NCBI RefSeq assembly: GCF_900537995.1
Contig: NZ_LR027880.1
Coordinates: 1,186,001 to 1,250,000, forward strand
DNA length: 64,000 nt
DNA from: Roseburia intestinalis L1-82
GTDB taxonomy: Bacteria; Bacillota; Clostridia; Lachnospirales; Lachnospiraceae
Reading direction: 5' to 3'
Of the stretch, positions 20,122 to 29,799 are shown piece by piece. Numbering within the stretch: the stretch's first letter is position 1; each line of letters starts with the position of its first letter. The notes under the pieces are model-generated. The model ran no database searches. It was not told the DNA's origin and saw only the letters and a program-made list of their open reading frames with translations. The translations under genes were made by a program, and so were the position numbers.

Positions 20122-21795
20122 ATGCAGAAAGCATGGTGGAAAGAAGCAGTTGTTTATCAGATTTATCCAAGGAGTTTTATGGATAGTAACGGAGATGGAA
20201 TCGGAGACCTTCAGGGGATCATAAAAAAATTAGACTATATAAAGAATCTCGGTATCACAGTTATCTGGGTATCCCCGATCTATAAATCTCCAAATAAAGA
20301 TAACGGATATGATATCAGCGATTATCAGGATATAATGGATGAGTTCGGGACAATGGAAGATTTTGATGAATTATTAAAAGAAATTCATCAAAGAGGAATG
20401 AAACTGGTAATGGATCTGGTTGTCAACCATACATCTGACCAGCATAAATGGTTTCTGGAAAGCAGAAAATCAAAAGATAATAAATACCGCGATTATTATA
20501 TCTGGAAAGATCCGGTAGATGGTCATGAACCGACAAACTGGGGATCATATTTCAGTGGATCTGCATGGCAGTTTGATGAGACAACCGGACAGTATTATCT
20601 GCATCAGTTTGTGCCGGAACAGCCTGATCTTAACTGGGATAATCCTGTGGTAAGAAAAGAAGTTTTTGATATGATGACATGGTGGTGTGAAAAAGGCATT
20701 GACGGATTCCGGATGGATGTGATCAGTCTGATCAGCAAGCCGGAAGAATACAAAGATGGTCCGGTAAAAGAAGGGGAAAAATATTCTTTTTGTGGTGCAG
20801 TCACAGCCAATGGACCTCATGAACATGAATATCTTCAGGAGATGAACCAAAAAGTATTAAGCAGGTATAACCTTCTGACAGTGGGTGAAACATCATGCGT
20901 TACGCTCGAAGAGGCAAAAAAATATGCGCGAAGCGATGGAAAAGAGTTAAGCATGGTATTCCAGTTTGAGCATATGGATGTGGATTCGGATGAACATGGA
21001 AAGTGGACAGATAAGAAACTTTATCTTCCGGATCTCAAAGAAGTTTTAAACCGCTGGCAGAAAGGGTTAGAGGAAGTAGCATGGAACAGTCTGTACTGGA
21101 ACAATCATGACCAGCCAAGGGTTGTTTCGAGATGGGGAAATGATTCCGGGGAATACAGGGAGCTTTCAGCAAAGATGCTTGCAACCTGTCTCCACATGAT
21201 GCAGGGAACACCGTATGTATATCAGGGGGAAGAACTTGGAATGACCAATATGCATTTTTCGGATGTGTCTGAATGTGACGATATAGAAGAAAAAAATATT
21301 TATATAGATCTTGTTACCGATACAAAAGTATATACGCATGATCAGATGATGGACATTATCAGTAAGAAAGGACGGGATAATGCAAGGACACCTATGCAGT
21401 GGGATGATTCAGAAAATGCAGGATTTACCACGGGAACGCCATGGTTTGCCGTGAATCCGAATTATAAAACGATCAATGCGGCTGCTCAGGTGGAAGATCC
21501 GGATTCCATATACAATTACTACAGGAAACTCATAGAACTGCGCAAAGAGGAAGAAGTGATCGTTTATGGAACGTTCGACGGACTTGAAGATGCAGATGAA
21601 AATCTTTACATTTATACAAGATCATCCGAGAATAAAAAAATACTGGTAATCTGCAATTTCACGGAAAAAGAACTGGATGTTCCGGCTTCTATTGCGGATA
21701 TGGTAAAAGAAAACCGGGGAATTCTGATAGGAAACTATAAAGATATTTCAGAAAAAATCCGTCCGTATGAAGCGGTAGTATACCTGACAAAATAG
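20122..21795 (+). CDS. Oligo-alpha-1,6-glucosidase / alpha-glucosidase, GH13
   Basis: The 557-residue protein opens with WWKEAVVYQIYPRSFMDSNG, the classic start of GH13 oligo-1,6-glucosidases and sucrose isomerase-type enzymes. Catalytic residues are visible: Asp199 in GFRMDV, Glu256 in VGETS and Asp330 in NHDQPR. Region II has 'DGFRMDVISLI', as in MalL-type enzymes. It lacks a signal peptide and should hydrolyse imported malto- or isomalto-oligosaccharides. It starts 12 nt after the GH31 stop, with AAGGAG upstream, and is the last tightly spaced gene of the transport operon. Confidence 0.92.
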   Translation: MQKAWWKEAVVYQIYPRSFMDSNGDGIGDLQGIIKKLDYIKNLGITVIWVSPIYKSPNKDNGYDISDYQDIMDEFGTMEDFDELLKEIHQRGMKLVMDLVVNHTSDQHKWFLESRKSKDNKYRDYYIWKDPVDGHEPTNWGSYFSGSAWQFDETTGQYYLHQFVPEQPDLNWDNPVVRKEVFDMMTWWCEKGIDGFRMDVISLISKPEEYKDGPVKEGEKYSFCGAVTANGPHEHEYLQEMNQKVLSRYNLLTVGETSCVTLEEAKKYARSDGKELSMVFQFEHMDVDSDEHGKWTDKKLYLPDLKEVLNRWQKGLEEVAWNSLYWNNHDQPRVVSRWGNDSGEYRELSAKMLATCLHMMQGTPYVYQGEELGMTNMHFSDVSECDDIEEKNIYIDLVTDTKVYTHDQMMDIISKKGRDNARTPMQWDDSENAGFTTGTPWFAVNPNYKTINAAAQVEDPDSIYNYYRKLIELRKEEEVIVYGTFDGLEDADENLYIYTRSSENKKILVICNFTEKELDVPASIADMVKENRGILIGNYKDISEKIRPYEAVVYLTK

Positions 21796-21827
21796 GATAA
21801 TTTACGAAAAAAAACGAAAAAATTAAC

Positions 21828-21856
21828 TGGACGAACTGAAAAGGGAGAGGTATACT
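21828..21856 (+). promoter_or_regulatory. Possible promoter for the pullulanase gene
   Basis: TGGACG (21828-21833), 17 bases, TATACT (21851-21856) forms a plausible promoter in the 110-nt gap. The -35 match is weak, and no LacI palindrome is present here. Confidence 0.4.
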
Positions 21857-21905
21857 AGGCGGGTAACAGGATGATTCTTTGAACAGACAGGGCTATTAAG
21901 GATGT

Positions 21906-23906
21906 ATGGTATCGATGAAAAGAAAGATTGGTTCTACTTATTTTAATGATGAATTGGTATATGACGGTAACGATCTGGGGGCTGTATATACAAAAGAAAA
22001 GACAACATTTCGTATATGGACACCTGCTGCCGGGAAAGTATCGCTTAACCTATATGAGCAGGGCGATGGTGACAATTTGATAGAAACAATTCCAATGACA
22101 GCAGATGTCAAAGGAACCTGGGTGTGTGAAAAGACAGGAGACCTGAATGGTGTATATTATACTTATTCAGTACAGATCGGTAATAAAGTAAATGAAGTTG
22201 TTGATTTATATGCAAGAAGTGCAGGCGTAAATGGCAACAGAGGTGAGATCCTTGATCTGCAAGCTACCGATCCGGATGGATTTGATGCAGATGTCAGACC
22301 GGCATTTAATAATGCTACAGATGCAGTGATTTATGAAGTACATATTCGTGATCTGTCTTCCGATGCTTCTTCCGGGATTCGGAATGCAGGTAAGTTTCTT
22401 GGACTGACAGAGCGCGGAACAAAGAACAGGGAAGGGCTGGCTACAGGACTTGATCATATTCTGGATCTTGGAGTGACTCACGTACAGATTCTGCCGAGCT
22501 TTGATTATGCTACGGTAGACGAAACAAAACCCGACACAGCGCAGTTCAACTGGGGCTATGATCCTAAGAACTATAATGTGCCGGAAGGTTCTTACAGTAC
22601 AGATCCATATCATGGGGAAGTACGTGTCAATGAAATGAAGCAGATGATTAAGACACTTCATGAAAATGGAATCCGCGTGAATATGGATGTTGTATATAAT
22701 CATACTTATCATCTGGCAGATTCATGGTTTCAGAAGACAGTGCCAGATTATTACTACAGAAAGAATGGCAATCATTATTCAGATGGTTCAGGCTGTGGTA
22801 ATGAAACAGCCTCGGAGCGTGCCATGATGCGCAAGTATATCGTAGATTCTGTTGTATACTGGGCAACGGAATATCATATAGATGGTTTCCGTTTTGACTT
22901 GATGGGCGTACATGATCTGGATACCATGAAGGCTGTCAGAAAAGCACTGGATCAGGTGAATCCTGACATTATGGTATATGGTGAAGGATGGACTGGAGGA
23001 GAATCTGCATTGCCGGCAGCACAGCAGGCAACGAAGAACAATATTTACCGGCTGGATCGTGTGGGTGCTTTCAGTGATGATATCCGTGATGGAATCAAAG
23101 GCAGTGTATTTGATTTTCTGGACAAAGGTTTTGTAAGCGGCAAAGATAATATGGAAGAAAACATTAAATTCAGTGTTGTAGCAGCAACCCCGCATTCGCA
23201 GGTTACGCTCACAAAGGCTGGTGATAAGTGTACGAACTGGTCGGGACAGCCGGGACAGAGTATTAATTATATATCCTGTCATGATAATCTGACATTCTGG
23301 GATAAGCTTGCCATTTCCAATGCAGATGACAGTGAGGCTGACAGAGTGAAGATGAATAAGCTGGGAAGCGCGGTTCTTTTTACCTCGCAGGGTGTACCAT
23401 TTATGCAGGCTGGTGAAGAGATGCTTCGCTCTAAGCCAAATGAGAAGTCTGAGACTGGATTTGATGAGAACAGCTATTCTTCCCCTGATGCAACGAACAG
23501 CATTAAGTGGGATAATAAAGGTAACGTAATGGATGTTTATGAATATTATAAAGGTCTGATCGCATTCCGTAAGGCACACAGTGCACTGCGCATGACAACA
23601 GCCGCTGCAATTCAGAATAATCTTACCTTTATGACTGGACTTGATGCAAATGTCGTAGCATATACCATTCAGGGTGAGGTACAGGGAGAAACGGCACAGA
23701 ATATTGCAGTCATCTATAATGGAAATCCGGATGCAGTCACAGTAAACTTACCTGCCGGGACGTGGGATATCTGTGTCAATGGTAAAAAGGCAGGATGCAG
23801 ATCTCTTGGAACGGCGGAAGGTTCTGTTACTGTCGAAGGTATCTCTGCGCTGGTTCTGGTACAGGAAGATGATACCGTAAACAAAGTGCCGGCAGAGGAT
23901 GCATAG
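21906..23906 (+). CDS. Type I pullulanase, intracellular (GH13 with CBM48)
   Basis: The 666-residue protein begins with a CBM48-like domain (about 15-110, FRIWTPAAGKVSLNLY), then a GH13 barrel. The pullulanase I signature region near YDPKNYNVPEGSYSTDP is present. The nucleophile is Asp331 in GFRFDLMG and the acid/base is Glu360 in YGEGW. No signal peptide or cell-wall anchor is seen, so it debranches imported alpha-1,6-linked dextrins. The gene follows the GH13 glucosidase by 110 nt and may use its own promoter. ATG 21906 lies close to AAGGA; an in-frame ATG nine bases later is an alternative start. Confidence 0.9.
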   Translation: MVSMKRKIGSTYFNDELVYDGNDLGAVYTKEKTTFRIWTPAAGKVSLNLYEQGDGDNLIETIPMTADVKGTWVCEKTGDLNGVYYTYSVQIGNKVNEVVDLYARSAGVNGNRGEILDLQATDPDGFDADVRPAFNNATDAVIYEVHIRDLSSDASSGIRNAGKFLGLTERGTKNREGLATGLDHILDLGVTHVQILPSFDYATVDETKPDTAQFNWGYDPKNYNVPEGSYSTDPYHGEVRVNEMKQMIKTLHENGIRVNMDVVYNHTYHLADSWFQKTVPDYYYRKNGNHYSDGSGCGNETASERAMMRKYIVDSVVYWATEYHIDGFRFDLMGVHDLDTMKAVRKALDQVNPDIMVYGEGWTGGESALPAAQQATKNNIYRLDRVGAFSDDIRDGIKGSVFDFLDKGFVSGKDNMEENIKFSVVAATPHSQVTLTKAGDKCTNWSGQPGQSINYISCHDNLTFWDKLAISNADDSEADRVKMNKLGSAVLFTSQGVPFMQAGEEMLRSKPNEKSETGFDENSYSSPDATNSIKWDNKGNVMDVYEYYKGLIAFRKAHSALRMTTAAAIQNNLTFMTGLDANVVAYTIQGEVQGETAQNIAVIYNGNPDAVTVNLPAGTWDICVNGKKAGCRSLGTAEGSVTVEGISALVLVQEDDTVNKVPAEDA

Positions 23907-23974
23907 GCAGACACGGCAGTCAGATAGACAAAGAGAGAAAATTGTATGAGATTGTATGAGATGTGCGAAAAAAA

Positions 23975-24003
23975 TTGAATATTTATCAGAGAGACGATAT
24001 AAT
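23975..24003 (+). promoter_or_regulatory. dnaE promoter
   Basis: TTGAAT (23975-23980), 17 bases, TATAAT (23998-24003). The start point falls near 24010, only a few bases before the SD GGAGGA, so the leader is very short. A 10-bp direct tandem repeat (ATTGTATGAG twice, 23941-23960) lies upstream. Confidence 0.8.
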
Positions 24004-24024
24004 AGAATGCGGAGGAAACAAAGC

Positions 24025-27000
24025 ATGTCATTTACGCATCTGCACGTCCATACAGAGTACAGCCTTTTGGACGGTTCAAATAAGATAAAAGAATATGTTT
24101 CAAGAGTCAAAGAACTCGGGATGAACAGCGCCGCCATCACAGATCATGGTGTGATGTACGGCGTGATTGATTTTTATAAGGCAGCAAGGGCAGCAGGGAT
24201 TAAGCCGGTTTTAGGCTGCGAGGTCTATGTGGCGCCGGGATCACGGTTTGACAGGGAACTTTCACACGGGGATGACCGTTATTATCATCTGGTGCTTTTA
24301 GCGGAAAATAATCAGGGGTATCAGAACCTGATGAAAATAGTTTCAAAAGGTTTCGTGGAAGGATATTACTACAAACCACGCGTGGATATGGAAGTCTTAG
24401 AGACGTATCATGAGGGTATCATTGCCTTAAGTGCCTGTCTTGCCGGGGAGGTGCAGCGCTACCTGGTGCGTGGTCTTTATGAGGAGGCAAAAGAGACTGC
24501 CTGTAAATATGAAAAATGTTTTGGAAAAGGCAATTTCTTTTTGGAATTGCAGGATCATGGAATCCCTGATCAAAAGACCGTTAATGCAGGTCTGATGCGG
24601 ATGAGTGAAGAGACAGGCATTGAACTGGTGGCGACAAACGATGTGCATTACACATATGCCGAGGATGCCGAGCCGCATGATATTTTACTCTGTCTGCAGA
24701 CAGGAAAAAAACTGTCCGATGAAAACCGCATGCGTTATGAGGGCGGGCAGTATTTTGTGAAATCTGAGGAGGAGATGCGCGCGCTGTTTCCGTATGCGGC
24801 ACAGGCGATTGACAACACACAGAAGATCGCGGACCGCTGCAATGTGGAGATCGAATTTGGAGTGACCAAGCTGCCGCATTTTGACGTGCCGGAGGGGTAT
24901 GATTCGTGGACTTACCTGAACAAACTCTGTCATGAGGGGCTGGTAAGACGTTACCCGGACAAGCATGAGGAGCTTTTGCCGAAGCTTGACTATGAGCTTT
25001 CTGTCATCCAGAAGATGGGGTACGTCGATTATTTCCTGATCGTATGGGATTTTATCAACTATGCGAGAACGCACGGTATTCCGGTTGGCCCGGGAAGGGG
25101 AAGTGCTGCGGGAAGTCTTGTTTCCTATACAACGGGCATTACCAATATTGATCCGATCCGTTATAACCTGCTGTTTGAGCGGTTCTTAAATCCGGAACGT
25201 GTGACCATGCCGGATATCGATATTGACTTCTGCTATGAGAGACGAAGTGAAGTCATTGATTACGTTATTGAAAAATACGGAAAAGACTGTGTAACGCAGA
25301 TCGTTACCTTCGGTACGTTAGCGGCGCGCGGTGTCATCCGTGATGTCGGACGTGTCATGGATCTGCCGTATAATTTCTGTGATACGATTGCAAAAAATAT
25401 TCCAAACGAGCTCAATATCACGATTGACAAAGCACTCATAATGAACCCGGAACTGCGTTCCATGTATGAGTCGGATGAGACGGTAAAAAGACTCATCGAC
25501 ATGGCGAAAAGACTAGAAGGTCTGCCGCGCCATACCTCCATGCATGCCGCCGGAGTCGTAATCTCCCAGAAGGCAATGGACGAATATGTGCCTCTGTCGA
25601 GAAGTTCCGATGGCACGATCACAACACAGTTTGTCATGACAACGATCGAGGAACTCGGACTTTTAAAAATGGATTTCCTTGGACTGCGTACCTTAACTGT
25701 CATCAGTGATGCAGTCAAACTTGTGGAAAAAAATCATGGAATAAAAATTGATGTGGATAACATTGATTATGATGATAAAAAAGTATTAGACTCGATCGGA
25801 ACCGGAAGATGCGACGGTGTATTCCAGTTAGAAAGTGCGGGCATGAAAAACTTCATGAAAGAGTTAAAACCGCAGAGCTTAGAGGATGTCATCGCCGGCA
25901 TTTCCCTTTACCGTCCGGGACCGATGGATTTTATACCCAAATATATCAAAGGAAAAAATGAACCAGAGAGCGTGACCTATGTCTGCAAGGAATTAGAGCC
26001 GATCTTAGAGCCGACGTATGGCTGCATTGTCTATCAGGAGCAGGTTATGCAGATCGTGCAGAATCTTGCCGGTTATACAATGGGACAGGCTGATAACATC
26101 CGCCGCGCCATGAGTAAAAAGAAACAGTACGTCATCGACGCGGAGCGTCAGAACTTTGTCTATGGCAATGAAGAGCAGGGCATCAAAGGCTGTATCGCAA
26201 ACGGAATCAGCGAGCAGGCGGCAAACCAGATCTACGATTCCATGGTCGATTTTGCCAAATATGCGTTCAATAAATCACATGCAGCCGCTTATGCAGTGGT
26301 TGCCTATCAGACGGCATATTTAAAATACTATTATCCGGTTGAGTTTATGGCAGCACTCATGACGTCTGTGATCGACAATACAAGAAAAGTTGCAGAGTAC
26401 ATTTATTCCTGCCGCCAGATGGGAATTAAGGTACTTTCTCCGGACATCAATGAGGGAGAAGGACGCTTTTTGGCAACAAAAGATGGGATCCGCTACGGCA
26501 TGTACGCAATCAAGAGCATCGGCAGACAGGTTATTGATATCATTTTAGCAGAAAGAGAGGCAAACGGTAAATATACCACGCTCTCTGATTTCTTAAGCCG
26601 TGTTGCCGGGCGGGAGGTCAATAAGCGTGCGGTCGAAAACCTGATCAAAGCTGGAGCCTGCGATGGATTAGACGGCAACAGACAGCAGATGCTCTTAGTA
26701 TATAATACGCTGATCGACAACCTGAACCAGGAAAAGAAAAATTCGCTTGCCGGGCAGATGTCTTTGTTTGACCTTTTCTCAGAGGAAGAAAAAAAGGCGT
26801 ATGAAGTCCGGTTCCCGAATGTGGAGGAGTACACCAAGGAGATCAAACTTGGTTTTGAGAAGGAAGTTCTTGGCATTTATTTAAGCGGACATCCGTTGGA
26901 GGAATATGAGGAAAAATGGCGCAAAAATATCAGCGCCGTGACAGCAGATTTTATGCTGGATGAAGAAACGAATGCCGTAAAGATCAAAGATAACCAGAGT

Positions 27001-27495
27001 GTTGTCATTGGGGGCATCATCACTGAAAAGACCATCAAATACACCAAGCAGAACAAAGCGATGGCATTCATCACGGTCGAGGATCTGTTTGGAACGGTGG
27101 AAGTTATTATTTTTCCGCGCGATTACGAGAAATACAGCCGTTATTTGAACGAGGATGAAAAAGTCTTTGTCGCCGGACATGCCAATGTCGAGGAAGATAA
27201 AAACGGAAAACTGATCTGTGAAAAAATCTATTCCTTTGACGACACCAAACGGGAGCTGTGGCTTCAGTTTGCGACAAAAGAATCATATGAGGAAAAGGAA
27301 AAAGAACTGTATTCCCGGCTCTATGGTTCGGACGGAAATGATGAGATTGTGATCTATATTGCCTCGCCGCGTGCCATGAAAAGATTAGGCCAAAATTACA
27401 ATATTCATATCAATCCGGAGCTTGTTGGTAACTTGACGGAATTTTTGGGCGAAAAAAATGTAAAAATTGTTGAAAAGAGCATTGAAAAGAAATAA
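24025..27495 (+). CDS. dnaE: DNA polymerase III subunit alpha (DnaE)
   Basis: The protein has about 1156 residues from ATG 24025, chosen because GGAGGA (24011-24016) precedes it and the predicted transcript starts near 24010. The N-terminal PHP domain begins FTHLHVHTEYSLLDG. The polymerase core contains PGRGSAAGSLVSY and MPDIDIDFCYERR, with the catalytic Asp triad region. A helix-hairpin-helix part and an OB-fold domain (about 980-1080) complete the DnaE1-type order. It acts at the replication fork beside PolC in Firmicutes. The pfkA gene follows after 62 nt on the same strand, a common Firmicute arrangement. Confidence 0.96.
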   Translation: MSFTHLHVHTEYSLLDGSNKIKEYVSRVKELGMNSAAITDHGVMYGVIDFYKAARAAGIKPVLGCEVYVAPGSRFDRELSHGDDRYYHLVLLAENNQGYQNLMKIVSKGFVEGYYYKPRVDMEVLETYHEGIIALSACLAGEVQRYLVRGLYEEAKETACKYEKCFGKGNFFLELQDHGIPDQKTVNAGLMRMSEETGIELVATNDVHYTYAEDAEPHDILLCLQTGKKLSDENRMRYEGGQYFVKSEEEMRALFPYAAQAIDNTQKIADRCNVEIEFGVTKLPHFDVPEGYDSWTYLNKLCHEGLVRRYPDKHEELLPKLDYELSVIQKMGYVDYFLIVWDFINYARTHGIPVGPGRGSAAGSLVSYTTGITNIDPIRYNLLFERFLNPERVTMPDIDIDFCYERRSEVIDYVIEKYGKDCVTQIVTFGTLAARGVIRDVGRVMDLPYNFCDTIAKNIPNELNITIDKALIMNPELRSMYESDETVKRLIDMAKRLEGLPRHTSMHAAGVVISQKAMDEYVPLSRSSDGTITTQFVMTTIEELGLLKMDFLGLRTLTVISDAVKLVEKNHGIKIDVDNIDYDDKKVLDSIGTGRCDGVFQLESAGMKNFMKELKPQSLEDVIAGISLYRPGPMDFIPKYIKGKNEPESVTYVCKELEPILEPTYGCIVYQEQVMQIVQNLAGYTMGQADNIRRAMSKKKQYVIDAERQNFVYGNEEQGIKGCIANGISEQAANQIYDSMVDFAKYAFNKSHAAAYAVVAYQTAYLKYYYPVEFMAALMTSVIDNTRKVAEYIYSCRQMGIKVLSPDINEGEGRFLATKDGIRYGMYAIKSIGRQVIDIILAEREANGKYTTLSDFLSRVAGREVNKRAVENLIKAGACDGLDGNRQQMLLVYNTLIDNLNQEKKNSLAGQMSLFDLFSEEEKKAYEVRFPNVEEYTKEIKLGFEKEVLGIYLSGHPLEEYEEKWRKNISAVTADFMLDEETNAVKIKDNQSVVIGGIITEKTIKYTKQNKAMAFITVEDLFGTVEVIIFPRDYEKYSRYLNEDEKVFVAGHANVEEDKNGKLICEKIYSFDDTKRELWLQFATKESYEEKEKELYSRLYGSDGNDEIVIYIASPRAMKRLGQNYNIHINPELVGNLTEFLGEKNVKIVEKSIEKK

Positions 27496-27557
27496 TAAAG
27501 AGATTAGAATAATAAAGATTAGAAAAATGGGTATATTATTTTAGGAGGGAACGATAA

Positions 27558-28532
27558 ATGGCAAAAGAGATTAATACAATCGGTGTGCTGACAAGTGGTG
27601 GCGATGCGCCGGGAATGAACGCAGCCATTCGTGCAGTTGTAAGGGAAGCAATTGCAAAGGGAAAAAAGGTAAAAGGAATTAAGCGAGGTTACGCAGGACT
27701 TCTTCAGGAAGAGATCATTGATATGGAAGCAAAAGATGTTTCCGATATCATCCAGCGCGGTGGTACGATCTTACAGACAGCACGCTGTATGGAGTTTACA
27801 ACAGCAGAAGGACAGCAGCGTGGTGCAGAGATCTGTAAGAAACATGGCATCGACGGAATCATTGTTATCGGTGGTGACGGTTCTTTCAAGGGAGCTCAGA
27901 AGCTTGCGGGACTTGGAATCAATACCATTGGTCTTCCGGGAACCATCGACCTTGATATTGCATGTACCGAGTACACGATTGGATTTGATACAGCAGTAAA
28001 TACAGCAATGGAAGCAATCGACAAAGTTCGTGATACATCAACCTCCCATGAGCGTTGCAGTATCATCGAGGTTATGGGACGTGGCGCTGGTTATATCGCA
28101 TTATGGTGCGGTATTGCAAACGGTGCTGAGGATATTTTACTTCCGGAAAAATATGACTATGACGAGCAGAAATTAGTCAACCACATCATCGAGAACCGTA
28201 AACGCGGTAAACAGCATCATATCATCGTAAATGCTGAGGGAATCGGACATTCTTCTAGTATGGCAAAGAGAATCGAAGCTGCAACCGGTATCGAGACACG
28301 TGCAACCATCTTAGGTCACATGCAGCGTGGTGGAAGCCCGACATGTAAAGATCGTGTATATGCGTCTACCATGGGTGCCTTAGCAGTAGACTTACTCTGC
28401 GAAGGAAAGACAAACCGTGTAGTTGGATACCGTCATGGTGATTTCGTTGATTATGATATCGACGAGGCACTTGCAATGAAAAAAGAGATTCCGGAATATC
28501 AGTACGAGATCAGCAAGAACCTTTCTCTGTAA
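27558..28532 (+). CDS. pfkA: ATP-dependent 6-phosphofructokinase
   Basis: The 324-residue protein phosphorylates fructose 6-phosphate in glycolysis. ATP binding is indicated by GGDGSFKGA with Gly after Asp, and PGT rather than PKT in the next motif; pyrophosphate-dependent forms carry different residues there. The catalytic loop reads PGTIDLDI, with Leu where the Escherichia coli enzyme has Asn, while both Asp residues are kept. 'GHMQRGGSPTCKDRV' is the conserved substrate and effector region. AGGAGG precedes ATG 27558. It is likely co-transcribed with dnaE and ends at a strong terminator. Confidence 0.95.
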   Translation: MAKEINTIGVLTSGGDAPGMNAAIRAVVREAIAKGKKVKGIKRGYAGLLQEEIIDMEAKDVSDIIQRGGTILQTARCMEFTTAEGQQRGAEICKKHGIDGIIVIGGDGSFKGAQKLAGLGINTIGLPGTIDLDIACTEYTIGFDTAVNTAMEAIDKVRDTSTSHERCSIIEVMGRGAGYIALWCGIANGAEDILLPEKYDYDEQKLVNHIIENRKRGKQHHIIVNAEGIGHSSSMAKRIEAATGIETRATILGHMQRGGSPTCKDRVYASTMGALAVDLLCEGKTNRVVGYRHGDFVDYDIDEALAMKKEIPEYQYEISKNLSL

Positions 28533-28574
28533 TCTGATTTTACATAGAATCATATATTTTTGCATTTTAGAGAG

Positions 28575-28613
28575 AAATCCGTTATACTTAGCGACAGGTA
28601 TAACGGATTTTTT
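28575..28613 (+). terminator. Terminator after pfkA
   Basis: AAATCCGTTATAC and GTATAACGGATTT are perfect complements and are followed by a short T run. It closes the dnaE-pfkA unit just before the methylase gene. Confidence 0.88.
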
Positions 28614-28626
28614 AGTGAGGGAAATT

Positions 28627-29472
28627 ATGATTACAAGTACATCAAACCAGCAGATGAAAAATTTGACACTGCTCATGAAAAAAGCAAAAGCCAGAAATGA
28701 ACAGGGTGTTTTTGTGGCAGAGGGAAGAAAAATGTTTTTAGAGGCCCCGGTGGAGTGGGTGAAACAGGTTTATGTTTCCGAGAGTTTTTATGGAACATGT
28801 ACGCAGGGCAATATGCAGGATTGCATGGAATCCTGCACGCCAAAACATGGGGAAGAAAAACTGAACAGAAAAGTACTGGAGCGTTTGAATGAAACCGGCT
28901 ATGAGATCGTCTCTGACAATGTGTTTAAAAGTGTTTCCGACACACAGACACCGCAGGGAATTCTCTGTGTGATAAAGAAACCGGAGTATGCATTAGAGGA
29001 ACTGATCAAAGGGGAACAGACGCATCTTCTGATCTTAGAGAGCATCCAGGATCCGGGAAATCTCGGCACGATGGTGCGCACCGGTGAGGGCGCAGGTATC
29101 ACAGGTGTGATCATGAACCAGACAACAGTGGATCTGTTTAATCCGAAAACCATCCGTTCCACGATGGGAAGCATTTACCGGGTTCCTTTTTTCATCACGA
29201 AAGATCTTGCGGGGACGATTTCATCACTCAAAGAGCAGCAGGTCAATGTCTATGCGGCACACCTTAAGGGCACACTTTCCTATGATGAGCCGGACTATAA
29301 GAAAAAGACGGCGTTTCTCATCGGAAATGAGGGAAACGGATTGTCGGATGAGATCGCAGATTTAGCAGATACTTATATTAAGATTCCAATGCAGGGACAG
29401 GTGGAGTCGTTGAATGCGGCAATCTCCGCATCACTTCTGATGTATGAGACGGGACGGCAGAGAAGACACTGA
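28627..29472 (+). CDS. TrmH/SpoU family RNA 2'-O-methyltransferase
   Basis: The protein has about 281 residues from ATG 28627, after GAGGG; a GTG at 28615 is the alternative. An N-terminal substrate-binding segment (SNQQMKNLTLLMKKAKARNEQGVFVAEG) precedes the SpoU methylase domain. That domain has the knotted-fold motifs 'LESIQDPGNLGTMVRT', 'NPKTIRSTMGSIYRVPF', 'LIGNEGNGLS' and 'IPMQGQVESLNAAISASLLMYE'. Such enzymes methylate a ribose in 23S rRNA or tRNA using S-adenosylmethionine. The exact target cannot be assigned. It carries a roughly 20-residue insertion around residues 60-85 that is not typical. Confidence 0.9.
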   Translation: MITSTSNQQMKNLTLLMKKAKARNEQGVFVAEGRKMFLEAPVEWVKQVYVSESFYGTCTQGNMQDCMESCTPKHGEEKLNRKVLERLNETGYEIVSDNVFKSVSDTQTPQGILCVIKKPEYALEELIKGEQTHLLILESIQDPGNLGTMVRTGEGAGITGVIMNQTTVDLFNPKTIRSTMGSIYRVPFFITKDLAGTISSLKEQQVNVYAAHLKGTLSYDEPDYKKKTAFLIGNEGNGLSDEIADLADTYIKIPMQGQVESLNAAISASLLMYETGRQRRH

Positions 29473-29502
29473 TCAATAATAAAAATGGAGAGATAACAAT
29501 TC

Positions 29503-29766
29503 ATGAGAATCTGGTTTAAAATGATGAAGGGTACGCACCTGATCAAAGACATGACAGTGACAGATGAGTCAGATGATACGAGAACGCACAAAATTTTCAA
29601 GGCGTTAGATGAGGTATGTTATGCATTTGACCTTGGAAAACCGATCTGGTTAGATGCGAATGTGGAAGAGTTTAAGAGGCATGCAAAGACACGTTTTACG
29701 CAGGATTGTTTTATTGAGCATGTGGATTTTGATTTTCTGGAGATGCATGTGATCGAGGAGGATTAA
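29503..29766 (+). CDS. Small conserved-looking protein of unknown function
   Basis: The 87-residue acidic protein starts at ATG 29503, with GGAGAG about ten bases upstream. It is rich in charged and aromatic residues, has no membrane segment, and shows no family I recognise. Its sequence is regular, with 'DDTRTHKIFKALDEVCYAFDLGKPIWL' in the middle. It sits 30 nt after the methylase and 33 nt before the Fic gene, and could belong to either unit. Being a Fic antitoxin is possible but not needed, since that Fic protein carries its own inhibitory motif. Confidence 0.65.
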   Translation: MRIWFKMMKGTHLIKDMTVTDESDDTRTHKIFKALDEVCYAFDLGKPIWLDANVEEFKRHAKTRFTQDCFIEHVDFDFLEMHVIEED

Positions 29767-29799
29767 AGGGAGAACATCCCAATATGGAGGACATGTTGT